Shown: positions 47,842 through 60,629, counted from the first letter of the stretch. The stretch is DNA of 64,000 nucleotides from Pseudomonas sp. PSKL.D1 (GCF_028898945.1 NZ_CP118607.1:1350001-1414000), one strand, 5' to 3'. A program made the numbers and translations. Notes: a model not told the origin generated them from the sequence alone.

Positions 47842-48275
47842 TCGGCGCGCTCCTGGCAACCTGGGCACAGGTGCTTGTCACCACGGCTGGCCCAGCCCAG
47901 CTCGGCGATGCGCGCGGTGGCGGCAGGCTGACGGGCTTTTTTGCCCAGCTTGGCGTCCACGGCGAATTCGAAGTCCAGCACGGCGTCGCAGCCGTCGCAC
48001 TCTGCCTGCCAGTTGAGGATTTCCAGCTCGTTGAACACCGGGCCGCTGGCCACGGCAACCCACTGGCCGCGCGGGTTGATCAGGTGGCGCACGCTTTCCA
48101 CGGTCAGGCGCATGGCCAGGTCCTTGCTGCCCTTGAGGGTAACCAGCAGGGTATCGCCTTTGTGCATCGAACCACCATTGCCGGTCACCTGGTAACGGCC
48201 CGGTACCAGGGCGCGGCACTCGATCAGGGTGTGTTGCGGGTTGAAAAGGGTGTAGCGGAAATCGTGCTCGACCAT
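47838..48275 (-). CDS. Uncharacterised protein with two CxxC pairs
   Basis: A 145-residue cytoplasmic protein I cannot name. Residues 1-85 look like a compact beta domain (HTLIECRALVPGRYQVTG). CDGCDAVLDFEFAVD and the C-terminal HLCPGCQERAE give two Cys pairs that could bind zinc or form disulfides. It overlaps the META lipoprotein by 4 bases, so the pair is coupled. Confidence 0.7.
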   Translation of the reverse strand: MVEHDFRYTLFNPQHTLIECRALVPGRYQVTGNGGSMHKGDTLLVTLKGSKDLAMRLTVESVRHLINPRGQWVAVASGPVFNELEILNWQAECDGCDAVLDFEFAVDAKLGKKARQPAATARIAELGWASRGDKHLCPGCQERAE

Positions 48276-48306
48276 GGGTCCTCCAGAAATGCCGCGTATC
48301 CTAGCA

Positions 48307-49296
48307 CTAACCCGAGACCTGATTCTGCGGTTTACCTGCCGCCCAGCGGATGATGTTGTCCAGCGTGGTGGCGGCGATGGCGTCCAGCGCCTCGCGGGTG
48401 AGAAACGCCTGGTGCGCGGTGATGATCACGTTGGGGAAGGTGAGCAACCTGGCCAGCACGTCATCCTGCAGTGGCAGGTCGGAGCGGTCTTCAAAGAACA
48501 GCTGCGCTTCTTCTTCATACACGTCCAGGCCCAGGTAGCCCAGCTGGCCGCTTTTGAGCGCGTCAATCAGTGCAGGGGTGTCGACCAGCGCGCCGCGGCC
48601 GGTATTGATGAGCATGGCGCCGGGTTGCAACTGGGCCAGGCTTTGCGCGTTGATCAGGTGCCTGGTGTGCTCGGTCAGCGGGCAGTGGAGGCTGATGATC
48701 CGCGCTTCGCGCAGCAGGTCGGGCAGGTCCAGGTAGCGTGCGCCGAGTGCCAGCAGATCCGGGTTGGGGTAGGGGTCATAGGCCAGCAACTGGCAGCCGA
48801 AGCCGGCCATGATTCGGGCAAATGCCGCGCCTATCTGGCCGGTGCCGACCACGCCGACGGTTTTGCCATGCAGGTCGAAGCCGGTCAGGCCGTGCAGGGT
48901 GAAGTCGCCTTCGCGGGTGCGGTTGTAGGCCCGGTGCAGGCGCCGGTTCAGGGCCAGGATCAATGCCACGGCATGCTCGGCAACGGCGTGTGGCGAATAC
49001 GCCGGCACGCGTACCACGGCCATGCCCTGGCGTTGGGCGGCGGCAAGGTCGACATGGTTGTAGCCGGCCGAGCGCAGCGCGATCAGGCGCGTGCCGCCAG
49101 CGGCCAGGCGCTCCAGTACGGCGGCGTCGAGTTCGTCGTTGATGAACGCGCAGACCACCTCGAAGCCATCGGCCAGGGGGGCGGTGTCGAGGGTCAGGCG
49201 GGCGGGCTGGAAGTGCAGGTCCAGCGGTGAGTTCGCGCAGGCCCGGGTGAAGCTTTCCTGATCGTAGTGCTGGCTGCTGAACAACAGGGTACGCAT
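48307..49296 (-). CDS. ldhA: D-lactate dehydrogenase (fermentative type)
   Basis: A 329-residue D-2-hydroxyacid dehydrogenase. The NAD-binding motif is VGVVGTGQIGAAFARIM. Catalytic residues are Arg in INTGRGALVD, Glu in DVYEEEAQLFFED and His in ITAHQAFLTREAL. The LRSAGYNHVD substrate loop and FFEDRS are typical of LdhA. It follows gacS on the same strand, after a hairpin. Confidence 0.92.
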   Translation of the reverse strand: MRTLLFSSQHYDQESFTRACANSPLDLHFQPARLTLDTAPLADGFEVVCAFINDELDAAVLERLAAGGTRLIALRSAGYNHVDLAAAQRQGMAVVRVPAYSPHAVAEHAVALILALNRRLHRAYNRTREGDFTLHGLTGFDLHGKTVGVVGTGQIGAAFARIMAGFGCQLLAYDPYPNPDLLALGARYLDLPDLLREARIISLHCPLTEHTRHLINAQSLAQLQPGAMLINTGRGALVDTPALIDALKSGQLGYLGLDVYEEEAQLFFEDRSDLPLQDDVLARLLTFPNVIITAHQAFLTREALDAIAATTLDNIIRWAAGKPQNQVSG

Positions 49297-49326
49297 GCTT
49301 GGGTTTCCTTTGAGTGTTCAGGAATT

Positions 49327-49348
49327 GAGCGCCGCTCGCGCGGCGCTC
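49327..49348 (-). terminator. hairpin between gacS and ldhA
   Basis: GAGCGCCGC-TCGC-GCGGCGCTC is a 9-bp GC-rich stem between the gacS stop and the ldhA start. It could terminate gacS transcription, though no T run follows. Confidence 0.5.
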
Positions 49349-49383
49349 GATCTCACAGGCGACAAATACCTAAAGGCGAGCAC

Positions 49384-52137
<2,754 letters not shown>

Positions 52138-52330
52138 ACTTGCCCCCTGTCATGTGCCTGGACGCCGCCAACAACGTGGCGGAACAAAGCGGAAAGTTAC
52201 TCCGCCTGCCCTCGCAATGCACCATTTGTCTGTGTTTTTAGCAAAGCAGTGACGCGCTGGTCACTGGCCGGTTGCCTGGATCGTGAGCATGCTCAATAAT
52301 CGCGCAATTGAGAATGCATGGCAGTTGCCA

Positions 52331-53047
52331 ATGAATCCCGTAGCTATTCAGTCATCCAGTATCCTCGCCATCGAGGACGATCCGGTTCTCGGCGCCTACC
52401 TGCACGAAGAGCTGCAGCGTGGCGGCTTTCATGTGACCTGGTGCCGCAACGGCCTCGAAGGCCTGGAAACAGCGGGTCGGCAGGCGTTCGATGTTGTGCT
52501 GATGGATATCCTGCTGCCCGGCCTCAATGGCCTGGACGCCTTGGCCCAACTGCGCAGGCGCAGCACCACGCCGGTCATCCTCATGTCGGCGCTTGGCGCC
52601 GAAGCCGACCGTATCACGGGCTTCCAGCGCGGTGCCGACGATTACCTGCCCAAGCCCTTCAGCATGGCCGAGCTGCAGGTGCGTATCGAAGCGATCCTGC
52701 GCCGTGTTGCCCTGGAGCGCCGCCATCAGCCGCCCGCCGAGGCTGCCCCGGGCGTGCTGCATTTCGATGAAGGGGTGTGCGATGTCAGCCTGGATGGCCA
52801 GCAGGCTGGGATGACGCCCAGCGAGTATCGTTTGTTCGACATTCTCAACCGCAACCTGGACGAGGTACTGAGTAAACCGTTCCTGTACCAGCAGGTGCTG
52901 CAGCGTGGCTATTCGCGCCACGACCGCAGCCTGGACATGCACGTCAGCCAGATCCGCCGCAAGCTCAAGGGCATCGGTTACCACGAGCGGCAGATTCGCA
53001 CCGTGTGGGGCAAGGGATACGTGCTCAGCGCCGGCGAGGCGGAATAA
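52331..53047 (+). CDS. OmpR-family response regulator
   Basis: A 238-residue regulator. The receiver has IEDD, Asp59 (VVLMDILLPGLNG) and Lys in LPKPFSMAELQVRI. The winged helix has MTPSEYRLFDILNRNLDEVL and ends VWGKGYVLSAGEAE. I prefer the ATG at 52331; a GTG at 52283 and ATG at 52289 are in frame but extend past the domain. Divergent from gacS, with its kinase 3 bases downstream. The stimulus is unknown. Confidence 0.88.
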   Translation: MNPVAIQSSSILAIEDDPVLGAYLHEELQRGGFHVTWCRNGLEGLETAGRQAFDVVLMDILLPGLNGLDALAQLRRRSTTPVILMSALGAEADRITGFQRGADDYLPKPFSMAELQVRIEAILRRVALERRHQPPAEAAPGVLHFDEGVCDVSLDGQQAGMTPSEYRLFDILNRNLDEVLSKPFLYQQVLQRGYSRHDRSLDMHVSQIRRKLKGIGYHERQIRTVWGKGYVLSAGEAE

Positions 53048-53050
53048 GTC

Positions 53051-54460
53051 ATGCTCGACCGCCATTCGCTGTTCTGGAAGCTGGCCATTCTGTTGGTGGG
53101 CTTCTGCCTTTTGATGATCGGCCTGAGCTACACCTGGGGCCGCCACATGGAAACCCAGAATGCCTTCCTCGCCGAACCTGCCCGCCAGGTGTTGCGCGAC
53201 TATGCCGCTGAAGCCGAGGCTGCCTGGCGCAGCGGCGGGCGCGCCGGGCTGGACCGCTGGGTAACTTCCATGCACCAGCGTGAGCACGGCTGGGTGGGTG
53301 TGCTCGACCTTAACCTTCGCCCGTTGGACAGTGCCACCCTTGGCCCCGAAATCATGCAGCGGCTTACCCGCCTGCGTGGCGTCGACTGGCCCATGAGCCG
53401 GCGCAGCGTAGACCAGCCCTGGGTGCGCATCCCGTTCCCGGGCGCGCCGGAGCAGGGCATGCTGGTGATCGAGCTGCCCGAGCGCTTCAACCCCGGCAAA
53501 TATCAACTGTACTGGCGAATCGTCACCAACGGCATCATCCCCGGCCTGTTCACCCTGCTGCTTTGCGTGGGCCTGTACCGCATGCTGATCGTGCCACTCA
53601 ACCAGTTGCGCGAGCAGGCCAACGCCTGGCGCGCCGACCAGCTTGCGGCGCGGCTGGACTCACGCACCATCGCCCGCCATGACGAACTGGGCGAACTGGC
53701 CCGCGCCTTTGACCAGATGGCCGAGCGCCTGCAGGGCACGGTTGCCCTGCAGCAACAGATGCTGCGTGACCTGTCCCATGAAATGCGTACGCCGCTCAGC
53801 CGGCTGCGGGTGGCCTGTGACGGTGAAACCGACATTGCGCGCCTGCGCGATCGGCTTACCCGGGAGGTGGACTGCATGCAGCAACTGGTGGAGAACACCT
53901 TGCAACTTGCCTGGCAGGATGCCGAACGGGCACCGATGAACCTGGAGCCCATTCAGGTTCATGCGTTGTGGGATGTACTGGCTGAAGATGCCGGTTATGA
54001 AAGTGGCTGGTCGCCTGAAAGGCTGCGCTGTGAACTGCCAGCCAACTGCTGGGTGCAAGGCAACCTCAATCACTTGGCTCAGGCGCTGGAGAACATGCTG
54101 CGCAACGCGGTGCGCCATTCGCCGGAAAACGGCCAGGTGCGCCTGGGCGGGCAACGTGAGGGCAGCTACTGGTCGCTCTGGCTGGAAGACGAAGGTGGCG
54201 GCGTGGCGGAGCAAGACCTGGAGCGCATCTTTGCGCCATTCTCCCGCCTTGACGGGTCGCGGCCCGGCGATGGTGGATTTGGCCTGGGGTTGAGCATCGC
54301 GCGCAGTGCAATCCAGCGCCAGGGCGGCACATTGTGGGCCGAGAATGGCAGGAAGGGGCTGCGGTTGTGCATGCGATTGCCGATTCATGTGCCGGCACTG
54401 CCGCGTGACAAGCCCGCGCCACCCACCCCGAAGCAAGCAAGTTATAGCCAGCAGCTATAA
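53051..54460 (+). CDS. Sensor histidine kinase
   Basis: A 469-residue membrane kinase partner of the preceding regulator. TM1 is near 8-27, a periplasmic region spans about 30-155, and TM2 is near 158-180. HAMP follows, then His243 (RDLSHEMRTPLSRLR) and an ATPase domain with NMLRNAVRHSP, EDEGGGVAEQD and GGFGLGLSIARSAI. The G1 box reads DEGGG rather than the common DxGxG with Pro, a mild oddity. Signal unknown. Confidence 0.9.
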   Translation: MLDRHSLFWKLAILLVGFCLLMIGLSYTWGRHMETQNAFLAEPARQVLRDYAAEAEAAWRSGGRAGLDRWVTSMHQREHGWVGVLDLNLRPLDSATLGPEIMQRLTRLRGVDWPMSRRSVDQPWVRIPFPGAPEQGMLVIELPERFNPGKYQLYWRIVTNGIIPGLFTLLLCVGLYRMLIVPLNQLREQANAWRADQLAARLDSRTIARHDELGELARAFDQMAERLQGTVALQQQMLRDLSHEMRTPLSRLRVACDGETDIARLRDRLTREVDCMQQLVENTLQLAWQDAERAPMNLEPIQVHALWDVLAEDAGYESGWSPERLRCELPANCWVQGNLNHLAQALENMLRNAVRHSPENGQVRLGGQREGSYWSLWLEDEGGGVAEQDLERIFAPFSRLDGSRPGDGGFGLGLSIARSAIQRQGGTLWAENGRKGLRLCMRLPIHVPALPRDKPAPPTPKQASYSQQL

Positions 54461-54541
54461 GCACCGCAGATTGCGTGATATGGCCGCGAGGGGTTTGCCG
54501 GTATGATAGGCGCCCCTGCCGTCCGGATTGTGAAAAGCATC

Positions 54542-55441
54542 ATGACCTTGCAGTACCCAACCATCGCCGATTGCGTCGGCAATACGCCCCTGGTTCGCCT
54601 GCAGCGCATCGCTGGAGAAACCAGCAACACCCTCCTGCTCAAGCTCGAAGGTAACAATCCCGCCGGCTCGGTAAAAGACCGTCCGGCCCTGTCGATGATC
54701 ACCCGTGCCGAGTTGCGCAACCAGATCAAGCCCGGCGACACGCTGATCGAAGCCACCTCCGGCAACACCGGCATTGCCCTGGCCATGGCGGCAGCGATCA
54801 AGGGTTACAAGATGATCCTGATCATGCCCGACAACTCCACCGCCGAGCGCAAGGCCGCCATGACTGCCTACGGCGCCGAGTTGATTCTGGTGACCAAGGA
54901 AGAGGGCATGGAAGGCGCCCGCGACCTGGCCGAGAAGCTGCAGGCCGAAGGCCGTGGCCTGGTGCTCGACCAGTTCGCCAATGGCGACAACCCGATTGCC
55001 CACTACAACAGCACCGGCCCGGAAATCTGGCAGCAGACCCAGGGCACCATTACCCATTTCATCAGTTCCATGGGCACCACCGGTACCATCATGGGCTGCT
55101 CGCAGTACCTCAAGGAGCAGAACCCGGCAGTGCAGATCGTCGGCCTGCAGCCGATGGAAGGCTCGGCCATTCCGGGCATCCGCCGCTGGCCTGAGGAATA
55201 CTTGCCGAAGATCTTCGACGCCACCCGCGTCGACCGCGTGGTCGACATGTCTCAGCAGGAAGCCGAAGACACCACCCGCCGCCTTGCCCGTGAAGAGGGC
55301 ATTTTCTGTGGCGTGTCTTCCGGTGGTGCGGTGGCGGCGATGTTGCGTCTGTCCCGTGAAGTGGAAAACGCTGTAATGGTCGCTATCATCTGCGACCGAG
55401 GCGACCGTTACCTTTCCACCGGCCTGTTCGATCCGAGTTAA
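54542..55441 (+). CDS. cysM: Cysteine synthase B
   Basis: A 299-residue PLP enzyme making cysteine from O-acetylserine and sulfide or thiosulfate. PLP Lys45 is in NPAGSVKDRPA, the substrate loop is TSGNTGIALAM, and the PLP phosphate site is SSMGTTGTIMG. The N-terminus PTIADCVGNTPLVRLQ and length fit CysM better than CysK. The ATG at 54542 is family-like; a start 13 codons upstream is not. Its stop TAA abuts the rlmD ATG. Confidence 0.94.
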   Translation: MTLQYPTIADCVGNTPLVRLQRIAGETSNTLLLKLEGNNPAGSVKDRPALSMITRAELRNQIKPGDTLIEATSGNTGIALAMAAAIKGYKMILIMPDNSTAERKAAMTAYGAELILVTKEEGMEGARDLAEKLQAEGRGLVLDQFANGDNPIAHYNSTGPEIWQQTQGTITHFISSMGTTGTIMGCSQYLKEQNPAVQIVGLQPMEGSAIPGIRRWPEEYLPKIFDATRVDRVVDMSQQEAEDTTRRLAREEGIFCGVSSGGAVAAMLRLSREVENAVMVAIICDRGDRYLSTGLFDPS

Positions 55442-56800
55442 ATGTCCAGAAAGAAAAGCAACAGCGGCCTGCGCTTTCAGCCGGCCGGCGGCAACCGCAC
55501 GCCCCAGGTCCCCGTGGGCAAAAAACAGCGCCTGGAAATCGAGCGCCTGGCCGGTGACGGCCGTGGCATTGCCTTCCATGAAGCGCGTACCTGGTTTGTC
55601 AGCGGTGCGCTGGCTGGCGAAGCGGTCGAGGCGCGCGTACTCAATGCCCGCGGCAAGGTCGTGGAGGCGCGCCTGGAGCGCGTGCTGCAGGCCAGCCCCG
55701 AGCGCCGCGAGGCGCCTTGCCGGTATTACGACCGCTGCGGCGGCTGCAACCTGCAGCATCTGCCTCACGAGGGCCAGCTGGCGCTCAAGCAGCGCACCCT
55801 GGCCGAACAGCTTCAGCGCGTTGCTGGCGTGCAACCCGAGCAGTGGGCGGCTGCGCTGAGCGGGCCGGAATTTGGTTACCGGCGCCGGGCCCGCGTGGCG
55901 GTGCGCTGGGATGTGAAGGCGCGTCAGCTGGAGGTGGGCTTCCGGGCCGAGGCCAGCCAGGACATCGTCGCCATCGATGAGTGCGCGGTGCTGGTACAGC
56001 CTTTGCAGTCCATTATGCGCCACTTGCCAACCGTGCTGCGTTCGCTGGCCAAGCCTCAGGCCATTGGCCATGTGGAATTGTTCAGCGGTACTGCCGAGGC
56101 GGTGCTGGTGCGCCACGTTGCACCGTTGCCGGACGATGACCTGATGCGTTTGCAGGCGTTTTGCGATGAAGCCAAGGCTCAGCTCTGGCTGCAAGGCGAG
56201 GGCGAGCCGGCGCCGGTGAATGCCGACGCGAAACTCGGCTTCGCCCTGGAACCCTGGCAGCTTGAACTGGCCTGGCGCCCGGGCGACTTTGTGCAGGTCA
56301 ATGCCCAGGTCAACACGGCGATGATCGAGCAGGCGCTGGCCTGGCTTGCACCGCAGGCCGACGAGCGCGTGCTGGACCTGTTCTGCGGCCTGGGCAACTT
56401 TGCCTTGCCGCTGGCCCGGCAGGCGCGTGAGGTGGTGGCGGTGGAAGGTGTGCAGGCCATGGTCGATCGGGCCGCGGCCAATGCCCGGAACAACAATGTG
56501 CATAACGCACGGTTTTTTCAGGCCGATTTATCGCAGCCTTTGGCAGGCGCCGAGTGGGCCGCCGAGGGCTTTTCTGCGGTACTCTTGGATCCACCGCGCG
56601 ACGGTGCCTACGAGGTGGTGCTACATATCGCACGCCTGAAGGCCAGGCGGCTGGTCTATGTATCGTGCAACCCGGCCACGCTGGCGCGAGACGCCCAAGT
56701 GCTGGTCGGCCAGGGGTACCGGTTAAAAAGGGCCGGGATTCTCGACATGTTTCCTCAAACGGCGCATGTCGAGGCCATGGCGTTATTCGAAGCGGGCTAG
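55442..56800 (+). CDS. rlmD: 23S rRNA (uracil-1939-C5)-methyltransferase RlmD
   Basis: A 452-residue RNA methyltransferase. The N-terminal TRAM domain (about 25-80) is followed by the iron-sulfur cysteines Cys93, Cys99, Cys102 and Cys181 ([15 protein letters not shown]). The SAM site is [16 protein letters not shown], then LDPPRDGA, and nucleophile Cys409 is in [13 protein letters not shown]. It begins immediately at the end of cysM (TAA-ATG), so coupled. Confidence 0.95.
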   Translation: MSRKKSNSGLRFQPAGGNRTPQVPVGKKQRLEIERLAGDGRGIAFHEARTWFVSGALAGEAVEARVLNARGKVVEARLERVLQASPERREAPCRYYDRCGGCNLQHLPHEGQLALKQRTLAEQLQRVAGVQPEQWAAALSGPEFGYRRRARVAVRWDVKARQLEVGFRAEASQDIVAIDECAVLVQPLQSIMRHLPTVLRSLAKPQAIGHVELFSGTAEAVLVRHVAPLPDDDLMRLQAFCDEAKAQLWLQGEGEPAPVNADAKLGFALEPWQLELAWRPGDFVQVNAQVNTAMIEQALAWLAPQADERVLDLFCGLGNFALPLARQAREVVAVEGVQAMVDRAAANARNNNVHNARFFQADLSQPLAGAEWAAEGFSAVLLDPPRDGAYEVVLHIARLKARRLVYVSCNPATLARDAQVLVGQGYRLKRAGILDMFPQTAHVEAMALFEAG

Positions 56801-56896
56801 CAGGCTGGCCCCTTGGTGCGGCGTTCAGGGAATGGATGCCGCACGGTGATAGCCAGCGCACCCGCGTGGTGCGCTGTATGGAAAGGTAAAACAAAG

Positions 56897-59137
56897 ATGG
56901 TACAGGTGAGAGTGCACCAGCCGGTCAACACCGACGGCAGTATCAATCTCGAAGCATGGCTGGATCATGTGGTGAGCGTCGACTCGGCACTGGATCGTGT
57001 GGCGCTCAAGGATGCCTGCGAGTTCGCCCAGGAGATCGAGAAAAAGGGCAACCCGGCCAAGCATTCCTGGGCGGACGGTACGTCCAGCTTCCAGGCAGGC
57101 CTGGAAATCGCCGAAATCCTCGCCGACCTCAAGCTGGACCAGGACTCGCTGGTAGCGGCGGTCATCTACCGCTCGGTACGCGAAGGCAAGGTGACCTTGG
57201 CTGAAGTCGGCCAGCGTTTTGGCCCGGTGGTGTCCAAGCTCATCGACGGCGTGCTGCGCATGGCCGCCATCAGCGCCAGCCTCAGCCCTCGCCAGTCGCT
57301 GGTGCTGGGTTCCCAGGCGCAGGTCGAGAACCTGCGCAAGATGCTCGTGGCCATGGTCGACGACGTACGCGTGGCGCTGATCAAGCTGGCCGAGCGTACC
57401 TGCGCGATCCGTGCGGTCAAGTCCGCCGATGACGAAAAGCGCCTGCGGGTAGCCCGCGAGGTGTTTGATATCTATGCGCCACTGGCGCACCGCCTGGGCA
57501 TCGGCCATATCAAGTGGGAGCTGGAAGACCTGTCCTTCCGCTACCTGGAACCTGACCAGTACAAGCAAATCGCCAAGCTGTTGCATGAGCGACGGCTGGA
57601 CCGTGAGCGCTTCATCAGCGACGTGATGAACCAGCTGCAGAACGAGCTGTTGGCCACCGGGGTGAATGCCGACATCAGTGGCCGGGCAAAACATATTTAT
57701 TCGATCTGGCGCAAAATGCAGCGCAAAGGCCTGGAATTCAGCCAGATCTACGACGTGCGCGCCGTGCGCGTGCTGGTGCCGGAAGTGCGCGATTGCTACA
57801 CCGCGCTGGGCATCGTGCATACCCTGTGGCGGCACATCCCCAAGGAATTCGACGACTACATCGCCAACCCCAAGGAAAACGGCTACCGCTCGCTGCACAC
57901 CGCCGTGATCGGCCCCGAGGGCAAGGTGCTGGAAGTGCAGATCCGTACCCACGGCATGCACGAAGAAGCGGAGCTGGGCGTTTGCGCCCACTGGCGCTAC
58001 AAGGGCACCGACGTCAAGCCCAGCTCCAACCATTACGAAGAAAAGATTTCCTGGCTGCGCCAGGTACTGGAATGGCACGAAGAGCTGGGCGACATCGGTG
58101 GCCTGGCCGAGCAGTTGCGGGTCGATATCGAGCCGGACCGGGTGTACGTATTCACCCCCGACGGCCACGCCATCGACCTGCCCAAGGGTGCCACGCCGCT
58201 GGACTTCGCCTACCGCGTGCATACCGAGATCGGCCACAACTGCCGTGGCGCCAAGATCAACGGGCGCATCGTGCCGCTCAACTACAGCCTGCAAACCGGC
58301 GAGCAGGTGGAGATCATCACCAGCAAGCACGGCAACCCGAGCCGCGACTGGCTGAACTCCAACCTGGGCTACGTTACCACTTCGCGGGCGCGGGCCAAGA
58401 TCGTTCACTGGTTCAAGCTGCAGGCGCGTGACCAGAACGTGGCTGCAGGCAAGACCCTGCTGGAGCGTGAACTCAGCCGCCTGGGCCTGCCACAGGTGGA
58501 CTTCGAGCGCCTGGCCGAAAAAACCAACGTCAAGACCGCCGAGGACATGTTCGCCTCGCTCGGCGCCGGCGACCTGCGCCTGGCGCACCTGGTCAACGCC
58601 GCGCAGCAACTGCTGGAGCCGGAGCGCATCGAGCAGATCGAGCTGACGCCGCGCAAGCCCACCGGCCCGCGTACCGGCAAGCGTGGCGACATCCAGATCC
58701 AGGGTGTGGGCAACTTGCTTACGCAGATGGCCGGTTGCTGCCAGCCGCTGCCGGGCGATGCCATCGTCGGTTACATCACGCAGGGCCGCGGCGTGAGCAT
58801 TCACCGCCAGGACTGCGCCTCGGTGCTGCAGCTGTCGGGGCGTGAGCCGGAGCGCATGATCCAGGTGAGCTGGGGCCCGATCCCGGTGCAGACCTACCCG
58901 GTCGACATCGTCATCCGCGCCTACGACCGCCCGGGCCTGCTGCGCGACGTGTCGCAAGTGCTGCTGAACGAGAAGATCAACGTGCTGGCGGTGAATACTC
59001 GCTCGAACAAGGAAGACAACACCGCGCTGATGTCGCTGACCATCGAAATCCCGGGCCTGGATGCGCTGGGGCGCTTGCTGGGGCGGATTTCGCAGTTGCC
59101 GAACATCATCGAGACGCGGCGTAATCGAACGCCTTGA
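56897..59137 (+). CDS. relA: GTP pyrophosphokinase RelA
   Basis: A 746-residue (p)ppGpp synthetase activated on stalled ribosomes. The N-terminal HD-type hydrolase domain is degenerate: the expected His-Asp is replaced (AAVIYRSVREG), so it should be synthesis-only. The synthetase domain has the catalytic EFDDYIANPKENGYRSLHTA (the EXDD of RelA), then TGS (YVFTPDGHAIDLPKGATPLD), the zinc-finger-like GCCQPLPGD and C-terminal ACT (VDIVIRAYDRPGLLRDVSQV). The ATG at 56897 follows GGAAAGG. Confidence 0.96.
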   Translation: MVQVRVHQPVNTDGSINLEAWLDHVVSVDSALDRVALKDACEFAQEIEKKGNPAKHSWADGTSSFQAGLEIAEILADLKLDQDSLVAAVIYRSVREGKVTLAEVGQRFGPVVSKLIDGVLRMAAISASLSPRQSLVLGSQAQVENLRKMLVAMVDDVRVALIKLAERTCAIRAVKSADDEKRLRVAREVFDIYAPLAHRLGIGHIKWELEDLSFRYLEPDQYKQIAKLLHERRLDRERFISDVMNQLQNELLATGVNADISGRAKHIYSIWRKMQRKGLEFSQIYDVRAVRVLVPEVRDCYTALGIVHTLWRHIPKEFDDYIANPKENGYRSLHTAVIGPEGKVLEVQIRTHGMHEEAELGVCAHWRYKGTDVKPSSNHYEEKISWLRQVLEWHEELGDIGGLAEQLRVDIEPDRVYVFTPDGHAIDLPKGATPLDFAYRVHTEIGHNCRGAKINGRIVPLNYSLQTGEQVEIITSKHGNPSRDWLNSNLGYVTTSRARAKIVHWFKLQARDQNVAAGKTLLERELSRLGLPQVDFERLAEKTNVKTAEDMFASLGAGDLRLAHLVNAAQQLLEPERIEQIELTPRKPTGPRTGKRGDIQIQGVGNLLTQMAGCCQPLPGDAIVGYITQGRGVSIHRQDCASVLQLSGREPERMIQVSWGPIPVQTYPVDIVIRAYDRPGLLRDVSQVLLNEKINVLAVNTRSNKEDNTALMSLTIEIPGLDALGRLLGRISQLPNIIETRRNRTP

Positions 59138-59149
59138 GACCGCGATGGT

Positions 59150-59199
59150 TGCCTCGCGGATGAATTCGCCCCTGTAGGAGCGGATTCATCCGCGAGGCA
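59150..59199. repeat. REP hairpin between relA and mazG
   Basis: TGCCTCGCGGATGAAT and its inverse ATTCATCCGCGAGGCA enclose CCTGTAGGAGCGG, a compact REP variant. It lies 13 bases after the relA stop. Confidence 0.85.
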
Positions 59200-59223
59200 G
59201 CCACCCCGAAGGACCTGCCAACA

Positions 59224-60057
59224 ATGACCTACACCCTCGACGACCTGCTCCACCTCATGGCCCGCCTGCGCGACCCGCAATATGGCTGCCCATGGGACCT
59301 CAAGCAAAATTGGGCCAGCATCGTCCCGCACACCATCGAAGAAGCCTACGAAGTGGCCGACACCATCGAACGTGGTGACTTCGAACACCTGCAGGGCGAA
59401 CTGGGCGACTTGCTGTTCCAGGTGGTCTACTACAGCCAGCTGGCCCGCGAAGAAGGCCGCTTCGAATTCGACGGCGTGGTCGACAGCATCACCCGCAAGC
59501 TTATCCGTCGGCACCCTCACGTATTCCCTACCGGCGAGTTGTACGCGCCTGTCGACACCCCCAAGCTCAGCGAGGGCCAGGTCAAGTCGCGCTGGGAGGA
59601 AATCAAAGCCGAGGAACGCGCCGAAAAAAGCACGCCTGAACAGCTTTCGCTGCTAGATGACGTACCCACGGCATTGCCTGCCTTGTCACGAGCAGCCAAA
59701 CTGCAAAAACGCGCGGCCACCGTCGGTTTTGACTGGCCCGAAGCATTGCCGGTACTGGACAAGGTGCGCGAGGAACTCGACGAAGTGCTGCAAGCGATGG
59801 CCGACGGCGATGCCGAGGCCCTTGAAGACGAAGTCGGCGACCTGCTGTTCGCTGCCGTCAACCTGGCCCGTCACCTCAAGCAAGACCCGGAAAATGCCCT
59901 GCGCCGTGCCAATCGCAAGTTCGAGCGGCGTTTCCGCTTTATCGAACAGGCATTGCGCGACAGCGGTCGGCCGATTGAAGATTGTAACCTTGACGAGCTG
60001 GACGCCCTGTGGGGCGAAGCCAAGCGTCAGGAAAAGAACCTGCCCAGCTGCGGCTGA
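59224..60057 (+). CDS. mazG: Nucleoside triphosphate pyrophosphohydrolase MazG
   Basis: A 277-residue, two-domain MazG that hydrolyses nucleoside triphosphates to monophosphates. The N-terminal domain begins CPWDLKQ and has the metal-binding EEAYEV...ELGDLLFQVVYYS; the C-terminal domain repeats it as EELDEV...EVGDLLFAAVNLAR. It may temper the ppGpp made by RelA, whose gene is adjacent, as proposed in E. coli. Confidence 0.94.
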   Translation: MTYTLDDLLHLMARLRDPQYGCPWDLKQNWASIVPHTIEEAYEVADTIERGDFEHLQGELGDLLFQVVYYSQLAREEGRFEFDGVVDSITRKLIRRHPHVFPTGELYAPVDTPKLSEGQVKSRWEEIKAEERAEKSTPEQLSLLDDVPTALPALSRAAKLQKRAATVGFDWPEALPVLDKVREELDEVLQAMADGDAEALEDEVGDLLFAAVNLARHLKQDPENALRRANRKFERRFRFIEQALRDSGRPIEDCNLDELDALWGEAKRQEKNLPSCG

Positions 60058-60083
60058 GCGGCTGCATAAGTGAGTGAATATCC

Positions 60084-60623
60084 ATGAGTCTTTCCCTTCG
60101 CGACCAATTGCTCAAGGCCGGTCTGGTCAACCAGAAACAGGTCTCCCAGACCAACAAGGCCGAGAAAAAACAGAAACGCCTGGAGCATAAAGGCCAGGTC
60201 GAAGTCGATGACAGCCAGCAGCGTCTGGCCAAGGAAGCCATGGCCGAGAAGGCCAAGCGTGACCAGGAGCTGAACCGCCAGCAGCAGGAAAAGGCCGAGC
60301 AGAAGGCCCGTGCCGCGCAGATCAAGCAGTTGATCGAAGCGACCCGCCTGCCCAAGCTCAACACCGAGGACTACTACAACTTCGTCGACGACAAGAAGGT
60401 CAAGCGCATCGCCGTCAACGCCCTGATGCGCACCAAGCTGAGCAACGGTGCACTGGCGGTCGTGTCGTATGGCGGTGGTTATGAAGTGATCCCGCGTGAG
60501 GCGGCGGTGAAGATCCAGGAGCGTGATGCCGGGCGTATCCTGCTGCTCAACACCCATGTCGAGGAAGCGGATGAGGACGACCCGTACGCGGCCTACAAGA
60601 TCCCGGATGATCTGATGTGGTAA
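60084..60623 (+). CDS. DUF2058 (YaiL-like) protein
   Basis: A 179-residue, highly charged protein. It opens SLSLRDQLLKAGLVNQKQ, followed by a long Lys/Glu/Gln-rich helix (about 25-85) that is probably coiled, and the C-terminal block IAVNALMRTKLSNGALAVV. E. coli YaiL is a nucleoprotein of unclear role. It is 26 bases after mazG and is closed by a terminator. Confidence 0.85.
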   Translation: MSLSLRDQLLKAGLVNQKQVSQTNKAEKKQKRLEHKGQVEVDDSQQRLAKEAMAEKAKRDQELNRQQQEKAEQKARAAQIKQLIEATRLPKLNTEDYYNFVDDKKVKRIAVNALMRTKLSNGALAVVSYGGGYEVIPREAAVKIQERDAGRILLLNTHVEEADEDDPYAAYKIPDDLMW

Positions 60624-60629
60624 GCACGA

